The translations under genes were made by a program, and so were the position numbers. From contig JABDEY010000006.1 in NCBI GenBank assembly GCA_013286805.1, forward strand, positions 1-53,723: 53,723 nt of DNA, read 5' to 3'. The notes under the pieces are model-generated. The model was not told where the DNA came from. It saw only the letters and a list, made by a program, of their open reading frames with translations, and searched no databases. This document shows, in pieces, positions 7,670 through 17,027 of this stretch. Source of the stretch: Bacteroidota bacterium. Its GTDB lineage: Bacteria; Bacteroidota; Bacteroidia; JABDFU01. Within the stretch, counting starts at the first letter, position 1. Each line of letters opens with the position of its first letter.

Positions 7670-10372
7670 ATGAAAAAGGTACAAACGATATTACTATTTT
7701 ATCTTCTTGGTCTGCTGACCATAAGCCAGGCCCAAAACAAAAGTGTTTCCATAGGGACTTTAACCCCGGATAATTCTGCCATCCTTGACCTCGAAAGCAC
7801 CTCTCAGGGATTTCTAATGACAAGATTGGATTCCCTTGGTATAAATGCCATCGGTACACCGGCAAAAGGCCTTATTGTATTTAATCATCAGGATGAATGC
7901 TATTGGTACAAAAAGGCCAATCATTGGGTAAGGCTATGCTCAACTGATTCTCTTGTCAATCTTTTTATAAATACAAAATACCTGAAGGCAGACACAATAA
8001 TAAATAATTACATCAGTGGCAATACGGCCAATTTCGATACAATCCTATCCAACTATATTAAGACAAATAGCATATATGGTGATTCTGCTATTTTCAATAT
8101 ACTGAATGCACACTATTCCAAACTGGACACTATTTTCAATACTTATTTAGTGAGCCAGCACATAAAGGCCGACACCATCATTAATCAATATTTCAGCGGC
8201 CGGATTATTAACGGTGATACGATCATTTCAAAATTTTTCGCAGGGGGTAATGCCAATCTGGATACAATTATAAATCAATACCTGACGAGTAAATTGGTAC
8301 GGACTGATTCGCTCTTAATAAATGGACAAACGATCCAAAACGTAATTACAAATGCGATAGATTCCACGGCCTGGTTGCTGCGGGGAAATACAGGAACTAA
8401 CCCGGCAATTAATTATCTAGGAACAGCCGATAATCAGGATTTGGTATTTCGCACCAATAACACAGAACGCATCCATCTACTTAAAACAGGAGAAGCAGGA
8501 TTTGGGACAAATGCGCCGATATCTGCGGTTGATATACAGGGTCAAATTACATTAAGGGCAGGAGCTGCCAGCGGATCAATTTTACAATCTGATGTAAATG
8601 GAACCGGTTCCTGGCAGAGTGTGTCAAATATTGTAAATAACACTTTTCTAAACAATCTTTCCTGGGGGCTTTTAGGGAATTCAGGCACCAGTCCAGCTAC
8701 AAATTTTGTAGGGACGACGGATGCAAATGATTTAGTTTTCAAAAGCTTCAATAGTGAAGGTCTGCGCCTGCAGGTGGGAGGAAATGTTGGCATTGGCACC
8801 GTGAATCCTTCAGCCACACTACATGTGTATTCCTCAAAAAGCATATTTACAACACTGCAATTAGAGAGTGCAACCGGTTACCCGATGTTGTTTTTAAAGG
8901 CAGACGGAGCAGGGTTAAATAATAAAAATTTTATTACATACGCTGATATTACGGGCAATCTGTATTTCACGGTAAACAATGATGCACAAACAGCCTCTAC
9001 CAACTGGCTGCAAATGAATCGTACCGGATTAACTATAAATACTGTCTGTTTTCCAAATGGCAATGTAGGAATTGGAACAACTGCCCCCGGTGCAGCAATC
9101 GACATTAGAAGTGGCAATCCAAGTGATAACATGCGGATTGGAGACAATTCCAGCAGCACTTCCTATTTTAAAATCGGGAGAAATGCTAAAACCTTCAATC
9201 TGGATTTTACTTCCATGCAGGGAGCCTCAGCCGGATTTACATTTATGAGCGGAAAGTTTGGCGTTGGAACCACCACTCCTGCAGAATTATTCAGTGTATG
9301 CAGCGGTTCATTAGTTACGATAAATACAACAGGGAATATGAATGTAATCTCCGGGACTGCCACCTCTCCTGCAATCGGCTTCAACAAAAATCAAACAGGT
9401 TTTTATTCCGGAGGGCAAAATTTAATGAGCACAACAATAAACGGCTCTGCCTGTTTTACAATTGACCGGGGGAATTACAATATCAGTTTGTTTACTCCTG
9501 TTGCAACCGCTTCTGTTATTAGCAGTGGTACGGGGAACCTGCTTTTTGGAAATGCCGCAATAGCAGGCTCAGATAATATTATTTTAACCGCTGATCCAAG
9601 TAATCTCTCAAGCATTAGCGGAACTGATAATTACGTTTTGGGAAGTCATGTTTCTGTAACAGCATCAGGCAATATCATCGCAGGGATTGCAAATAGTGTT
9701 GGTTCCCCTGACGCTGTAATTTTGGGAAGCAACAATACGCTAACAGGCGGGGCTGGGAATAATCTGCTAATGGGCAGTTCCAATGTGCTATCCGGAGCGA
9801 CTACCGGTAATAACATTATTTTAGGTGGCAGCTGTACCTTAACATCTGTCTTTGGATCTGCTGTTCTCAATCCGAATAATATAGCTTTCTCGCCGTCCGC
9901 TAACCTTACCTTTTATGGCATTTTCCCGCTTGGTTATAAATTTTATTCCAACACTACTTTTACGGCTGGAGTTGAAGTAGCAGCCGGAGGAGGTTCCTGG
10001 GCTTCCATTTCGGATAGAAATGTAAAGGAAAATATCACTGAATTAAATTATCAGGATGTTCTATCAGCTTTCTGTGCGCTACCGGTGGCCCAATGGTCCT
10101 ATATCTCCCAAAGACCGGATCCTGAAGGTAAATACAATCAGTATAAGGTGCAGCCAAAACATATTGGCGTTATGGCGCAGGATTTTAAAGCGGCCTTTGG
10201 ATATGGTGAGTTTGAAAACAGAATAACGGATTCTGACCTGATGGGTGTATTAAGTGCTTCTGTCGTGGCCTTAAATGAAAAGACAAATAAAATTGACAAC
10301 CTGCAAAAACAAGTTTCTGCTTTAACGTTTCTTGTAAATAAACTCATCGGTCAGAACGCTCAGGACAAATAG
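7670..10372 (+). CDS. Peptidase S74 (intramolecular chaperone) tail-fibre/trimeric-adhesin-like surface protein
   Basis: Sec signal; N-terminal 'SVSIGTLTPDNSAILDLESTSQGFLMTRLDS...GTPAKGLIVFN'; eight 15-aa repeats; YadA-head-like 'NNIIL..' repeats; C-terminal S74 motif 'SISDRNVKENITEL...QYKVQPKHIGVMAQDF' plus a terminal coiled coil. Confidence 0.88.
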   Translation: MKKVQTILLFYLLGLLTISQAQNKSVSIGTLTPDNSAILDLESTSQGFLMTRLDSLGINAIGTPAKGLIVFNHQDECYWYKKANHWVRLCSTDSLVNLFINTKYLKADTIINNYISGNTANFDTILSNYIKTNSIYGDSAIFNILNAHYSKLDTIFNTYLVSQHIKADTIINQYFSGRIINGDTIISKFFAGGNANLDTIINQYLTSKLVRTDSLLINGQTIQNVITNAIDSTAWLLRGNTGTNPAINYLGTADNQDLVFRTNNTERIHLLKTGEAGFGTNAPISAVDIQGQITLRAGAASGSILQSDVNGTGSWQSVSNIVNNTFLNNLSWGLLGNSGTSPATNFVGTTDANDLVFKSFNSEGLRLQVGGNVGIGTVNPSATLHVYSSKSIFTTLQLESATGYPMLFLKADGAGLNNKNFITYADITGNLYFTVNNDAQTASTNWLQMNRTGLTINTVCFPNGNVGIGTTAPGAAIDIRSGNPSDNMRIGDNSSSTSYFKIGRNAKTFNLDFTSMQGASAGFTFMSGKFGVGTTTPAELFSVCSGSLVTINTTGNMNVISGTATSPAIGFNKNQTGFYSGGQNLMSTTINGSACFTIDRGNYNISLFTPVATASVISSGTGNLLFGNAAIAGSDNIILTADPSNLSSISGTDNYVLGSHVSVTASGNIIAGIANSVGSPDAVILGSNNTLTGGAGNNLLMGSSNVLSGATTGNNIILGGSCTLTSVFGSAVLNPNNIAFSPSANLTFYGIFPLGYKFYSNTTFTAGVEVAAGGGSWASISDRNVKENITELNYQDVLSAFCALPVAQWSYISQRPDPEGKYNQYKVQPKHIGVMAQDFKAAFGYGEFENRITDSDLMGVLSASVVALNEKTNKIDNLQKQVSALTFLVNKLIGQNAQDK
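7946..8305 (+). repeat. Eight in-frame 45-bp (15-aa) protein repeats, D[TS]xIxNxYxxxxxxxx, in the S74 fibre
   Basis: DSLVNLFINTKYLKA/DTIINNYISGNTANF/DTILSNYIKTNSIYG/DSAIFNILNAHYSKL/DTIFNTYLVSQHIKA/DTIINQYFSGRIING/DTIISKFFAGGNANL/DTIINQYLTSKLVRT: each exactly 15 aa. Confidence 0.95.
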
Positions 10373-10374
10373 AA

Positions 10375-12123
10375 ATGAAAAAAATGATAATTCCTGCATT
10401 TCTGATGATTAGCCTGTATTGCCAGGCTCAGCTGCTGGTTAATAATGGTCAGGTGCTTCACACAGACCACGGGGCGAAAATACGCATACAGGGCTCCTTT
10501 ATGAATGACTCCTCAGCCTTTTCAGATCACAATGGAAATATGGTTATTGATTCTTCTTTTATAAACGTTCATAAGAGTACACAAAAAGGGGATGGAGCAT
10601 ATGGTGTTTATGGGGATTGGCAGAACTCAGCTCATTTTTTAAGAGATACCAGCTATGTACACCTCCTTGGAAATTTGCAATATCTCAAAGGAGATAGTGC
10701 AACCTCTTTTTACAACTTATCTGCAGAGGGAAGTGGAAGAAAAATAATGCGTATAAACGCCTCTGTGTTTAACTGTTTGCAACTCCATGGTTTGGAGCTG
10801 GCAACTGATCAGGACACCTTATTTATTGAAAATGCCAGCCCAGGCGGACTACTTTCAAATACCGTATTTGGCTCCGAAGGCTTTGTTTCAACATTGGATT
10901 CCGGCTGTCTGGTCCGTAAGACTTCCGGCACTAATACGTATTATTTTCCATTTGGTTCCATAGCAGGAACACCCAGGTTCCGGCCTGTGATCATCACTCC
11001 TGATTCCGGAAGTGTAAATCAGTATGGACTGTCCATGCAAAACAAGAAAGCTGATCTGGATAAATACTATGTAGCCAATAAAGATTCGGATGTGTGTAAA
11101 GTAAATCCCCTTTTTTATCACACCATTCAAAGATTATCAGGTAGTTCAGCATGCGGTATCACAATTGGATATTTAAAAGCAATTGATGGCATTTTTTCTG
11201 AAATAGGTAATTGGCAAATGACAACAAGGAAATGGGAAAATATTCATAATGGAGCAGTGGGTATTATTAATAATTATCAGGCTGTAAACAGGGCAGCATG
11301 GAACTCATTTACCAGCAAACCTTTTGCCTTGCTTAATTTTAAACCTGTTATTGATTCCATCACCGGGCCAGATCTTTTGTGTAAGCAAATCCCTGAAACT
11401 TTCTCATCAGTTACTGATAACCTTTCCGATTATGTTTTCTCCTGGAGTTCAACGGGCGGTAATTTCAAAGGAGGCAGCACCCAACCGGATGTAACGCTGC
11501 TATTTACAGTCCCAGGGAGTAAAAATGTATTCTTAACAATTTTAGATACGGTTACTGGTTGTGCTTCAGGTTTGTTTACCAAATCCATTCAGGTATTTGC
11601 AGGTCCACGGGCAGGGTTTGGCATTTCTTATCAGAACCTTTTTGAAAATGTACCCATCACATTCTTGGATAGCAGCAGTGGATCTGTCCAATGGGCCTGG
11701 AACTTTGGTAATGGGCAAAATTCGACGATCGAAAACCCTCAAACAGCTTTTGCAAATTCCGGGGTATATACAATCCGGCAAATCGTGACTGACAAAAATG
11801 GTTGTCAGGATTCAGTTTCAAAAAGCCTTGATATAAAATGTTCGCTTAAAGTGCCTAATGTATTTACCCCTAACGGAGACGGGGTGAACGATGTTTTCCT
11901 TATTCAGGGACTCTGTATAACGCAGTACACACTTGAAATTCTGGATCGCTGGGGGTTGCTGGTTTATAGTGGAAACCAGTCAAGTGCTGCATGGGATGGA
12001 CATACCCCCTCGGGACAGATGTGCCCGGAAGGAACATACTATTACACCTTAAAAGCTGAAATTGAAAATGAAACTGAACGTACAACTGAAAACAGTGCTG
12101 GATTTATAACCCTCTTAAAATGA
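10375..12123 (+). CDS. PKD-domain surface protein with gliding-motility-associated C-terminal (CHU_C, type B T9SS sorting) domain
   Basis: PKD 'PITFLDSSSGSVQWAWNFGNGQNSTIENPQTAFANSGVYTI' and CHU_C 'VPNVFTPNGDGVNDVFLIQGLCITQYTLEILDRWGLLVYSG...GQMCPEGTYYYTL'. Confidence 0.88.
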   Translation: MKKMIIPAFLMISLYCQAQLLVNNGQVLHTDHGAKIRIQGSFMNDSSAFSDHNGNMVIDSSFINVHKSTQKGDGAYGVYGDWQNSAHFLRDTSYVHLLGNLQYLKGDSATSFYNLSAEGSGRKIMRINASVFNCLQLHGLELATDQDTLFIENASPGGLLSNTVFGSEGFVSTLDSGCLVRKTSGTNTYYFPFGSIAGTPRFRPVIITPDSGSVNQYGLSMQNKKADLDKYYVANKDSDVCKVNPLFYHTIQRLSGSSACGITIGYLKAIDGIFSEIGNWQMTTRKWENIHNGAVGIINNYQAVNRAAWNSFTSKPFALLNFKPVIDSITGPDLLCKQIPETFSSVTDNLSDYVFSWSSTGGNFKGGSTQPDVTLLFTVPGSKNVFLTILDTVTGCASGLFTKSIQVFAGPRAGFGISYQNLFENVPITFLDSSSGSVQWAWNFGNGQNSTIENPQTAFANSGVYTIRQIVTDKNGCQDSVSKSLDIKCSLKVPNVFTPNGDGVNDVFLIQGLCITQYTLEILDRWGLLVYSGNQSSAAWDGHTPSGQMCPEGTYYYTLKAEIENETERTTENSAGFITLLK

Positions 12124-13145
12124 AACTGAACGGCCTTCTTTTTATAATAATCGTGACAAGCAGCTGTTACGGTCAGGTACCGGATACAGCTGAAACGTGT
12201 AAACTTCACATTTCAGCGAATGGGGAGACTGGAATTGTAACATATTACGGGGCCCTAAATCAAAGATCAGTTCCATTTTCTTCAAACAATCGCCCTTCCA
12301 GTCAACTTGGTTTATTTGGGCAATACAAAGCTTTTTTGATTTCGGTCCATTATGCTCATCTGCAGTTTGGTGAAGCAAATAATAACTACCAAAAGGCGGG
12401 AAATTTTAAAGCAACCGGAAACGCTATAGGCATTGACCTCTCATATCATTCATTTTATAAAAAGAGGGTAAGTGTGGAATTGGGAGCTGGCATTGAAAAG
12501 TTACTATTCAATCTTTCAGAGGATCTTCAGGATGAACAGGGAGAGCCCTTTTACTATTGGAGTGATGGAACCATAAGAAATATGCCGCAAACTTTTACGA
12601 ATCTCTTTATTGCAAAGCAGGTTACAAGAGACTATAAATATTCAACAGATGAGGGAAATTTTAAAAGTTTACTTGCAAGCTTAAGCGCTGACCTGAATTT
12701 ACGGATTTCAAGACGCCTTGCTGCAAATTTCCGATCCACACTTTTCCTGCCACTCCAGGGAAAACTTGACAATATAAAAAGCCCTTCTGCTGCCTTTTTA
12801 TTTTTTAACAGGGTAGGGGTCACTTCTTATTTTGGCAAAGCGCCAAGGCAAACGGAAAATCCCAGGTACAAGGACGTGGATTTTCAGGCATTGGAAATGC
12901 AGGATACGGATGGGGATGGGGTAAAGGATTTTAAGGACCGGTGCCCTGATACACCAAAGGGAGTAAAAGTAGATCACCAGGGTTGTTTAATTGATTCAGA
13001 CGGGGATGGCATCCCGGATATCTACGATAAGGAACCGCACACAAAAAAAAGGATGTTGACAGATAAAGATGGGATAGGGCAGGCCCCCTCAAAAGAAATA
13101 ATTGATGGTAAAGATGATGGAAACAATGATGAAAAGGATGAGTAA
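12120..13145 (+). CDS. Outer-membrane beta-barrel-like protein with C-terminal thrombospondin type-3 (Ca-binding) repeats, no OmpA domain
   Basis: ATGA overlap with the previous gene; 'DTDGDGVKDFKDRCPDTPKGVKVDHQGCLIDSDGDGIPDIYDKEP'; acidic C-terminus directly after the repeats. Confidence 0.7.
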   Translation: MKLNGLLFIIIVTSSCYGQVPDTAETCKLHISANGETGIVTYYGALNQRSVPFSSNNRPSSQLGLFGQYKAFLISVHYAHLQFGEANNNYQKAGNFKATGNAIGIDLSYHSFYKKRVSVELGAGIEKLLFNLSEDLQDEQGEPFYYWSDGTIRNMPQTFTNLFIAKQVTRDYKYSTDEGNFKSLLASLSADLNLRISRRLAANFRSTLFLPLQGKLDNIKSPSAAFLFFNRVGVTSYFGKAPRQTENPRYKDVDFQALEMQDTDGDGVKDFKDRCPDTPKGVKVDHQGCLIDSDGDGIPDIYDKEPHTKKRMLTDKDGIGQAPSKEIIDGKDDGNNDEKDE

Positions 13146-13181
13146 TCAAATGAATAATCTATGATTAGTCGAATATAACCT

Positions 13182-13724
13182 ATGAAACCCCTGTATTATA
13201 TTTTACTGCTCTTTTGTATCCCTTCACTTGGGCAAACAGTAACCGACACTTCTGCTGCGGAGGAATCCATAAAACTGCGCCACATTGAAGGGATAAGGGG
13301 CTTTGATTTATCCTATGGCTTAAATCCATATGGCAATCAATTCGGCTTTGGTTATGCGCAATATGAAAGCGACAATTTTATCGGCCGGATAGTTTTAAAT
13401 TATGAATCAGGGAAAATTAATTTAACAACATACTCCACCCAGTATTTATTTATTGAGTTTAACAGCACAGTGTGCAGATTGAAAAAACGTTTCTTTCTGA
13501 ATTTAGCATATGGAGCCCTTGCGGGCCAGGAAAACTCAGGCAATGAGGTGTTAAATACAAAAGCCAACACCTTTGAATATGGATTGCTGTTGGGAGTAAA
13601 CGCTGAAATATACATCCTCAATAGATTTTCAGTTCTTATAGAGTTCAAACAGATTTGGGATAATGGTTCCGGCTTTGGCTCTTTCAGATATTATTCGAAT
13701 ACAGGTTTAAGATTCAATTTATAA
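13182..13724 (+). CDS. traO: Conjugative transposon TraO-like outer-membrane beta-barrel protein
   Basis: 180 aa, signal peptide, alternating beta pattern, 'RFFLNLAYGALAGQENSGNE...FEYGLLLGVNAEIYILNRFSVLIEFKQIW' similar to TraO of Bacteroidetes ICEs; same-operon context. Confidence 0.55.
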   Translation: MKPLYYILLLFCIPSLGQTVTDTSAAEESIKLRHIEGIRGFDLSYGLNPYGNQFGFGYAQYESDNFIGRIVLNYESGKINLTTYSTQYLFIEFNSTVCRLKKRFFLNLAYGALAGQENSGNEVLNTKANTFEYGLLLGVNAEIYILNRFSVLIEFKQIWDNGSGFGSFRYYSNTGLRFNL

Positions 13725-13736
13725 AATGAAAACACG

Positions 13737-16700
13737 ATGAAGAAAATGTTTCTGGTCTTTGCAATCGCCAGGCTGGTTGCTGTTTTGTATGGCCAACCCT
13801 TGACAAAAATAAATGATATGACCTTTGGAGGAGTAAACTCAGATAGGGCCATATTCACTTTCCTCGATACGTTTGGAAATTGTTATGTGTTCGGCAACAT
13901 CACCCTCTCCTCACCACCCGCAGATATTACTGAACAATTCGGAGGAAGTGATTATTCGGCAGTTAGATATGATAAAAACGGAAATAAAGTTTGGAGTAAT
14001 TCGTATGGAGGCTCAGAGGATGATATTTTATACAAGGTAATTCCAAATTCTACCGGCTTTTTGCTGATAGGCATTTCATTCAGCGGCAATAACGGTAATA
14101 AGACCAGCACTGCAAGCTGCATTAATCCTTATCCCGGCTCTTTGATCAATAGCAGCAGAAGTGTTTGGCTGGTTCAAATCGACTTTTTGGGAAATATCCT
14201 CAGTCAAAATCAGGTTTGCACAGATGTAGCGTTTGGGTCAACATATAGCAGGGCCCAGGTGGAGGAAATTACAGATTTTAAGCAGCTCTCCAATAAGGAG
14301 TATATTCTATTTGGCAATTTTACAAGCTTCAGTGGCCCGATAGGTACTAATTTCCTGATCAACAATTTTATCGGGTATATGCGTTTGGACACCTCTTACA
14401 ATTACATAAAAGCTGTACCTGTTCTTGGTTCACCAGTTCAGACCGCTGTTCCCGCACAATATGTGACCTATACCGAAGTGTATAATGGTATAGCAGGAGA
14501 AGTGCTGGAATTGCCTAATGGCAATTTAATATTTTCTTACACCTCCGAGCAAACCTATAACCGGGCTGGCTGTGGTGATAATTCTACGAACGTTTTTTCT
14601 TATGCCAGGACCTCCTTGTATTCCATGCTCGATGTACCCATGGGGAATCAGGGATATGGAAGCGACTATGGTTATTCAGCAGCGAGGAAAATGATCTATT
14701 ATAATAATTCGGTTTATCTTTTCATGCAGCACATTCCACTCCCGGTAAATACAGTTAACTATTATGGGACGTGTGCCCCACTTCCATTCTATATCCGGAC
14801 TGCTCCTGCAAGAACCAATACAGGGAAGATGGATTGCTGGATCGTTAAACTTTCAACTGCAATGGTGCCTGAAGCGGATTATGCCTTCGGGGCAAACGAT
14901 GATGTGACTGTGGATGATGTAATTACAGATGGAACAAATTTAATCCTGGGAACAACGGTAAACAGTGGCATTGGATTTGACAAAACAAGCCCTGGCAAGG
15001 GAGGTGAGGATTACTGGATTTTAAATATTGACCCAATCACTATGACCAGCAATTCAGATTATTGTTATGGTGGCAGTAATGATGATCTTTTGAGTCGAAT
15101 AGGATTAATGAACGATGTTTTTCTTTTAACCGGCAGTTCTTACAGTGATGCCGGATTTGATAAGTCAGCAAATAACCTCTCAGGTAGCACTGCAACTACT
15201 GATCAGTGGACTGTAGTTTTGTGCCAAACCCCTGCTCCGCCAGTGATACAGGAGGCAGGCAGTTTTAACCTGTTGCTATGCTGTAAAAATTCTCCGGCTA
15301 CAGTTAACATTAGCAATCCCGTACCAGGGTACAGCTATAATTGGTACATCAGTGCGACGGGCCCTTCTGTTTATACAGGGAATTCCTATACTACGCCTTC
15401 CAACATTTTAATCTCAACATCCTTGTTCGTCGATCAAAATAATGGGTATTGCGGCAGTTCCCGGACAGGTTTTAGTTTATATCCGATTCCCACGCCGAAA
15501 CCGCCTTCTATTTCCCCGGATACAATAGTCTGTAAGGGTAAAACACTTAGGGTAATTGCTCAAACTGATACGCTGGGTATTGGCACATTTCCGGGATATA
15601 CCCGCTGGTATGATTCCACTGGTACACATCTGATCCATACCGGCGATACATTGGAAATGAAAAACTTTACAGACAATAAAACATTTTATGTGAGTACCAT
15701 TGATAGCGTTTATGTTCCCGCCTCAAATTTTGGTCCCCTTGTTTGTGAGAGTGCAGAAGAGAGAATTCAAACATCTGTTGATACAGCCCAAACTCCGGCA
15801 ATGACAATGCCTCCCTATTATTGCTACGGGACGAGTGCTACGCTGAGTCTGACAAATGAGTTAAGCGGGAACACAGTAGGCTGGATCCATGGTATTAACC
15901 TCCCGATACCCGGAAATTCCTTTACAATTAATAATTTAATCAGCAATGACAGCGTATTGGTTGTACAAGTGGATAAATACGGTTGCGAATCGCCCTGGAG
16001 GAAATTTATTTTAAATGTGGCGAAGGATTCTGCTTTGGCTCCAATTATTCCGGTAAAGAGCATGTATTGCTATGGAACTTCTCCGGTTTTCAGTGTTACA
16101 AATGGTGCTGGCAATGTTATAAAATGGTACGACACGCAAAATATGCTTGTGTATACAGGTAACAAATTTACACTGCCCAACATTCATTTAACTGACACAA
16201 TAAGCCTCTTCCAGATTCAACCCTCAGGCTGCACTTCACTGGAGAATACATACATTTTTAAGGTGGCTGGCGACAGCTCCCAAATGCCCCAGTCTGATTT
16301 GAAAGCAGGTTATTGCAGGGGCGATAATGTTGTCCTGACAGTTTCCTATCCGCTTAATGCGGGTATTAACTGGTACAATTCCTCAGGTAAACTTATTTAT
16401 TCAGGGAATCCATTTGTTCAAAATAATATTTTGGTAAATGATACCATTTATACCAGTTCTGTTGGAACCAACGGATGTGTTTCGCCTTTGGAAAAACTTA
16501 TCGTTGCAGCAACGATGCCCACATCCGCTTTTAGTGCCACCGATACAACAATGAGTCCCGGTGATGCGACTCATTTTTTAAATACTTCTACCGCCGGAAT
16601 AACATTTAACTGGAGCTTTGGTGACAACTCAGTTTCCGCATCTGTTGACCCCTGGCATTTCTATAATTCTCCGGGAGTATATACCATTCAGTTAATAACC

Positions 16701-17027
16701 ACAGATGCCAATGGTTGCACCGACACCCTGACAAAGCACTCTTATATTCATGTTGGGGCATTTATGAGTATTAATGAGTTAATTACTGCTACAGGGTTTA
16801 GGATCTACCCCAACCCATTTAAAGATCAGCTTACCATTGAGAATAAAACCGGAGGAGAGCCGTGCACTATTTGTCTTACGGATGTTTTAGGGCAAGTTAT
16901 TGATCTTGAGATCGTATATGGAAGTCGTTCAATAAGTACTGATGGATTACCTGCCGGGATATATTTTATTCAGATTAAAAAAGGGCAGGCGATAAGAACA
17001 GTCAAATTACTAAAGGCTGATAAATGA
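13737..17027 (+). CDS. Large T9SS-secreted surface protein: N-terminal propeller-like repeats, Ig-like modules, PKD, type A T9SS sorting domain
   Basis: 1096 aa; 'GGSEDDILYKV', 'GGSNDDLLSRI' repeats; PKD 'FNWSFGDNSVSASVDPWHFYNSPGVYTIQLITTDANGC'; C-term 'GFRIYPNPFKDQLTIENKTGG...GIYFIQIKKGQAIRTVKLLK'. Confidence 0.85.
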   Translation: MKKMFLVFAIARLVAVLYGQPLTKINDMTFGGVNSDRAIFTFLDTFGNCYVFGNITLSSPPADITEQFGGSDYSAVRYDKNGNKVWSNSYGGSEDDILYKVIPNSTGFLLIGISFSGNNGNKTSTASCINPYPGSLINSSRSVWLVQIDFLGNILSQNQVCTDVAFGSTYSRAQVEEITDFKQLSNKEYILFGNFTSFSGPIGTNFLINNFIGYMRLDTSYNYIKAVPVLGSPVQTAVPAQYVTYTEVYNGIAGEVLELPNGNLIFSYTSEQTYNRAGCGDNSTNVFSYARTSLYSMLDVPMGNQGYGSDYGYSAARKMIYYNNSVYLFMQHIPLPVNTVNYYGTCAPLPFYIRTAPARTNTGKMDCWIVKLSTAMVPEADYAFGANDDVTVDDVITDGTNLILGTTVNSGIGFDKTSPGKGGEDYWILNIDPITMTSNSDYCYGGSNDDLLSRIGLMNDVFLLTGSSYSDAGFDKSANNLSGSTATTDQWTVVLCQTPAPPVIQEAGSFNLLLCCKNSPATVNISNPVPGYSYNWYISATGPSVYTGNSYTTPSNILISTSLFVDQNNGYCGSSRTGFSLYPIPTPKPPSISPDTIVCKGKTLRVIAQTDTLGIGTFPGYTRWYDSTGTHLIHTGDTLEMKNFTDNKTFYVSTIDSVYVPASNFGPLVCESAEERIQTSVDTAQTPAMTMPPYYCYGTSATLSLTNELSGNTVGWIHGINLPIPGNSFTINNLISNDSVLVVQVDKYGCESPWRKFILNVAKDSALAPIIPVKSMYCYGTSPVFSVTNGAGNVIKWYDTQNMLVYTGNKFTLPNIHLTDTISLFQIQPSGCTSLENTYIFKVAGDSSQMPQSDLKAGYCRGDNVVLTVSYPLNAGINWYNSSGKLIYSGNPFVQNNILVNDTIYTSSVGTNGCVSPLEKLIVAATMPTSAFSATDTTMSPGDATHFLNTSTAGITFNWSFGDNSVSASVDPWHFYNSPGVYTIQLITTDANGCTDTLTKHSYIHVGAFMSINELITATGFRIYPNPFKDQLTIENKTGGEPCTICLTDVLGQVIDLEIVYGSRSISTDGLPAGIYFIQIKKGQAIRTVKLLKADK

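Noticed and set aside
8542-9870. Series of minus-strand ORFs inside the S74 gene
   Set aside because: Proline/valine-rich antisense translations of the repetitive coding sequence; no start context or family resemblance.
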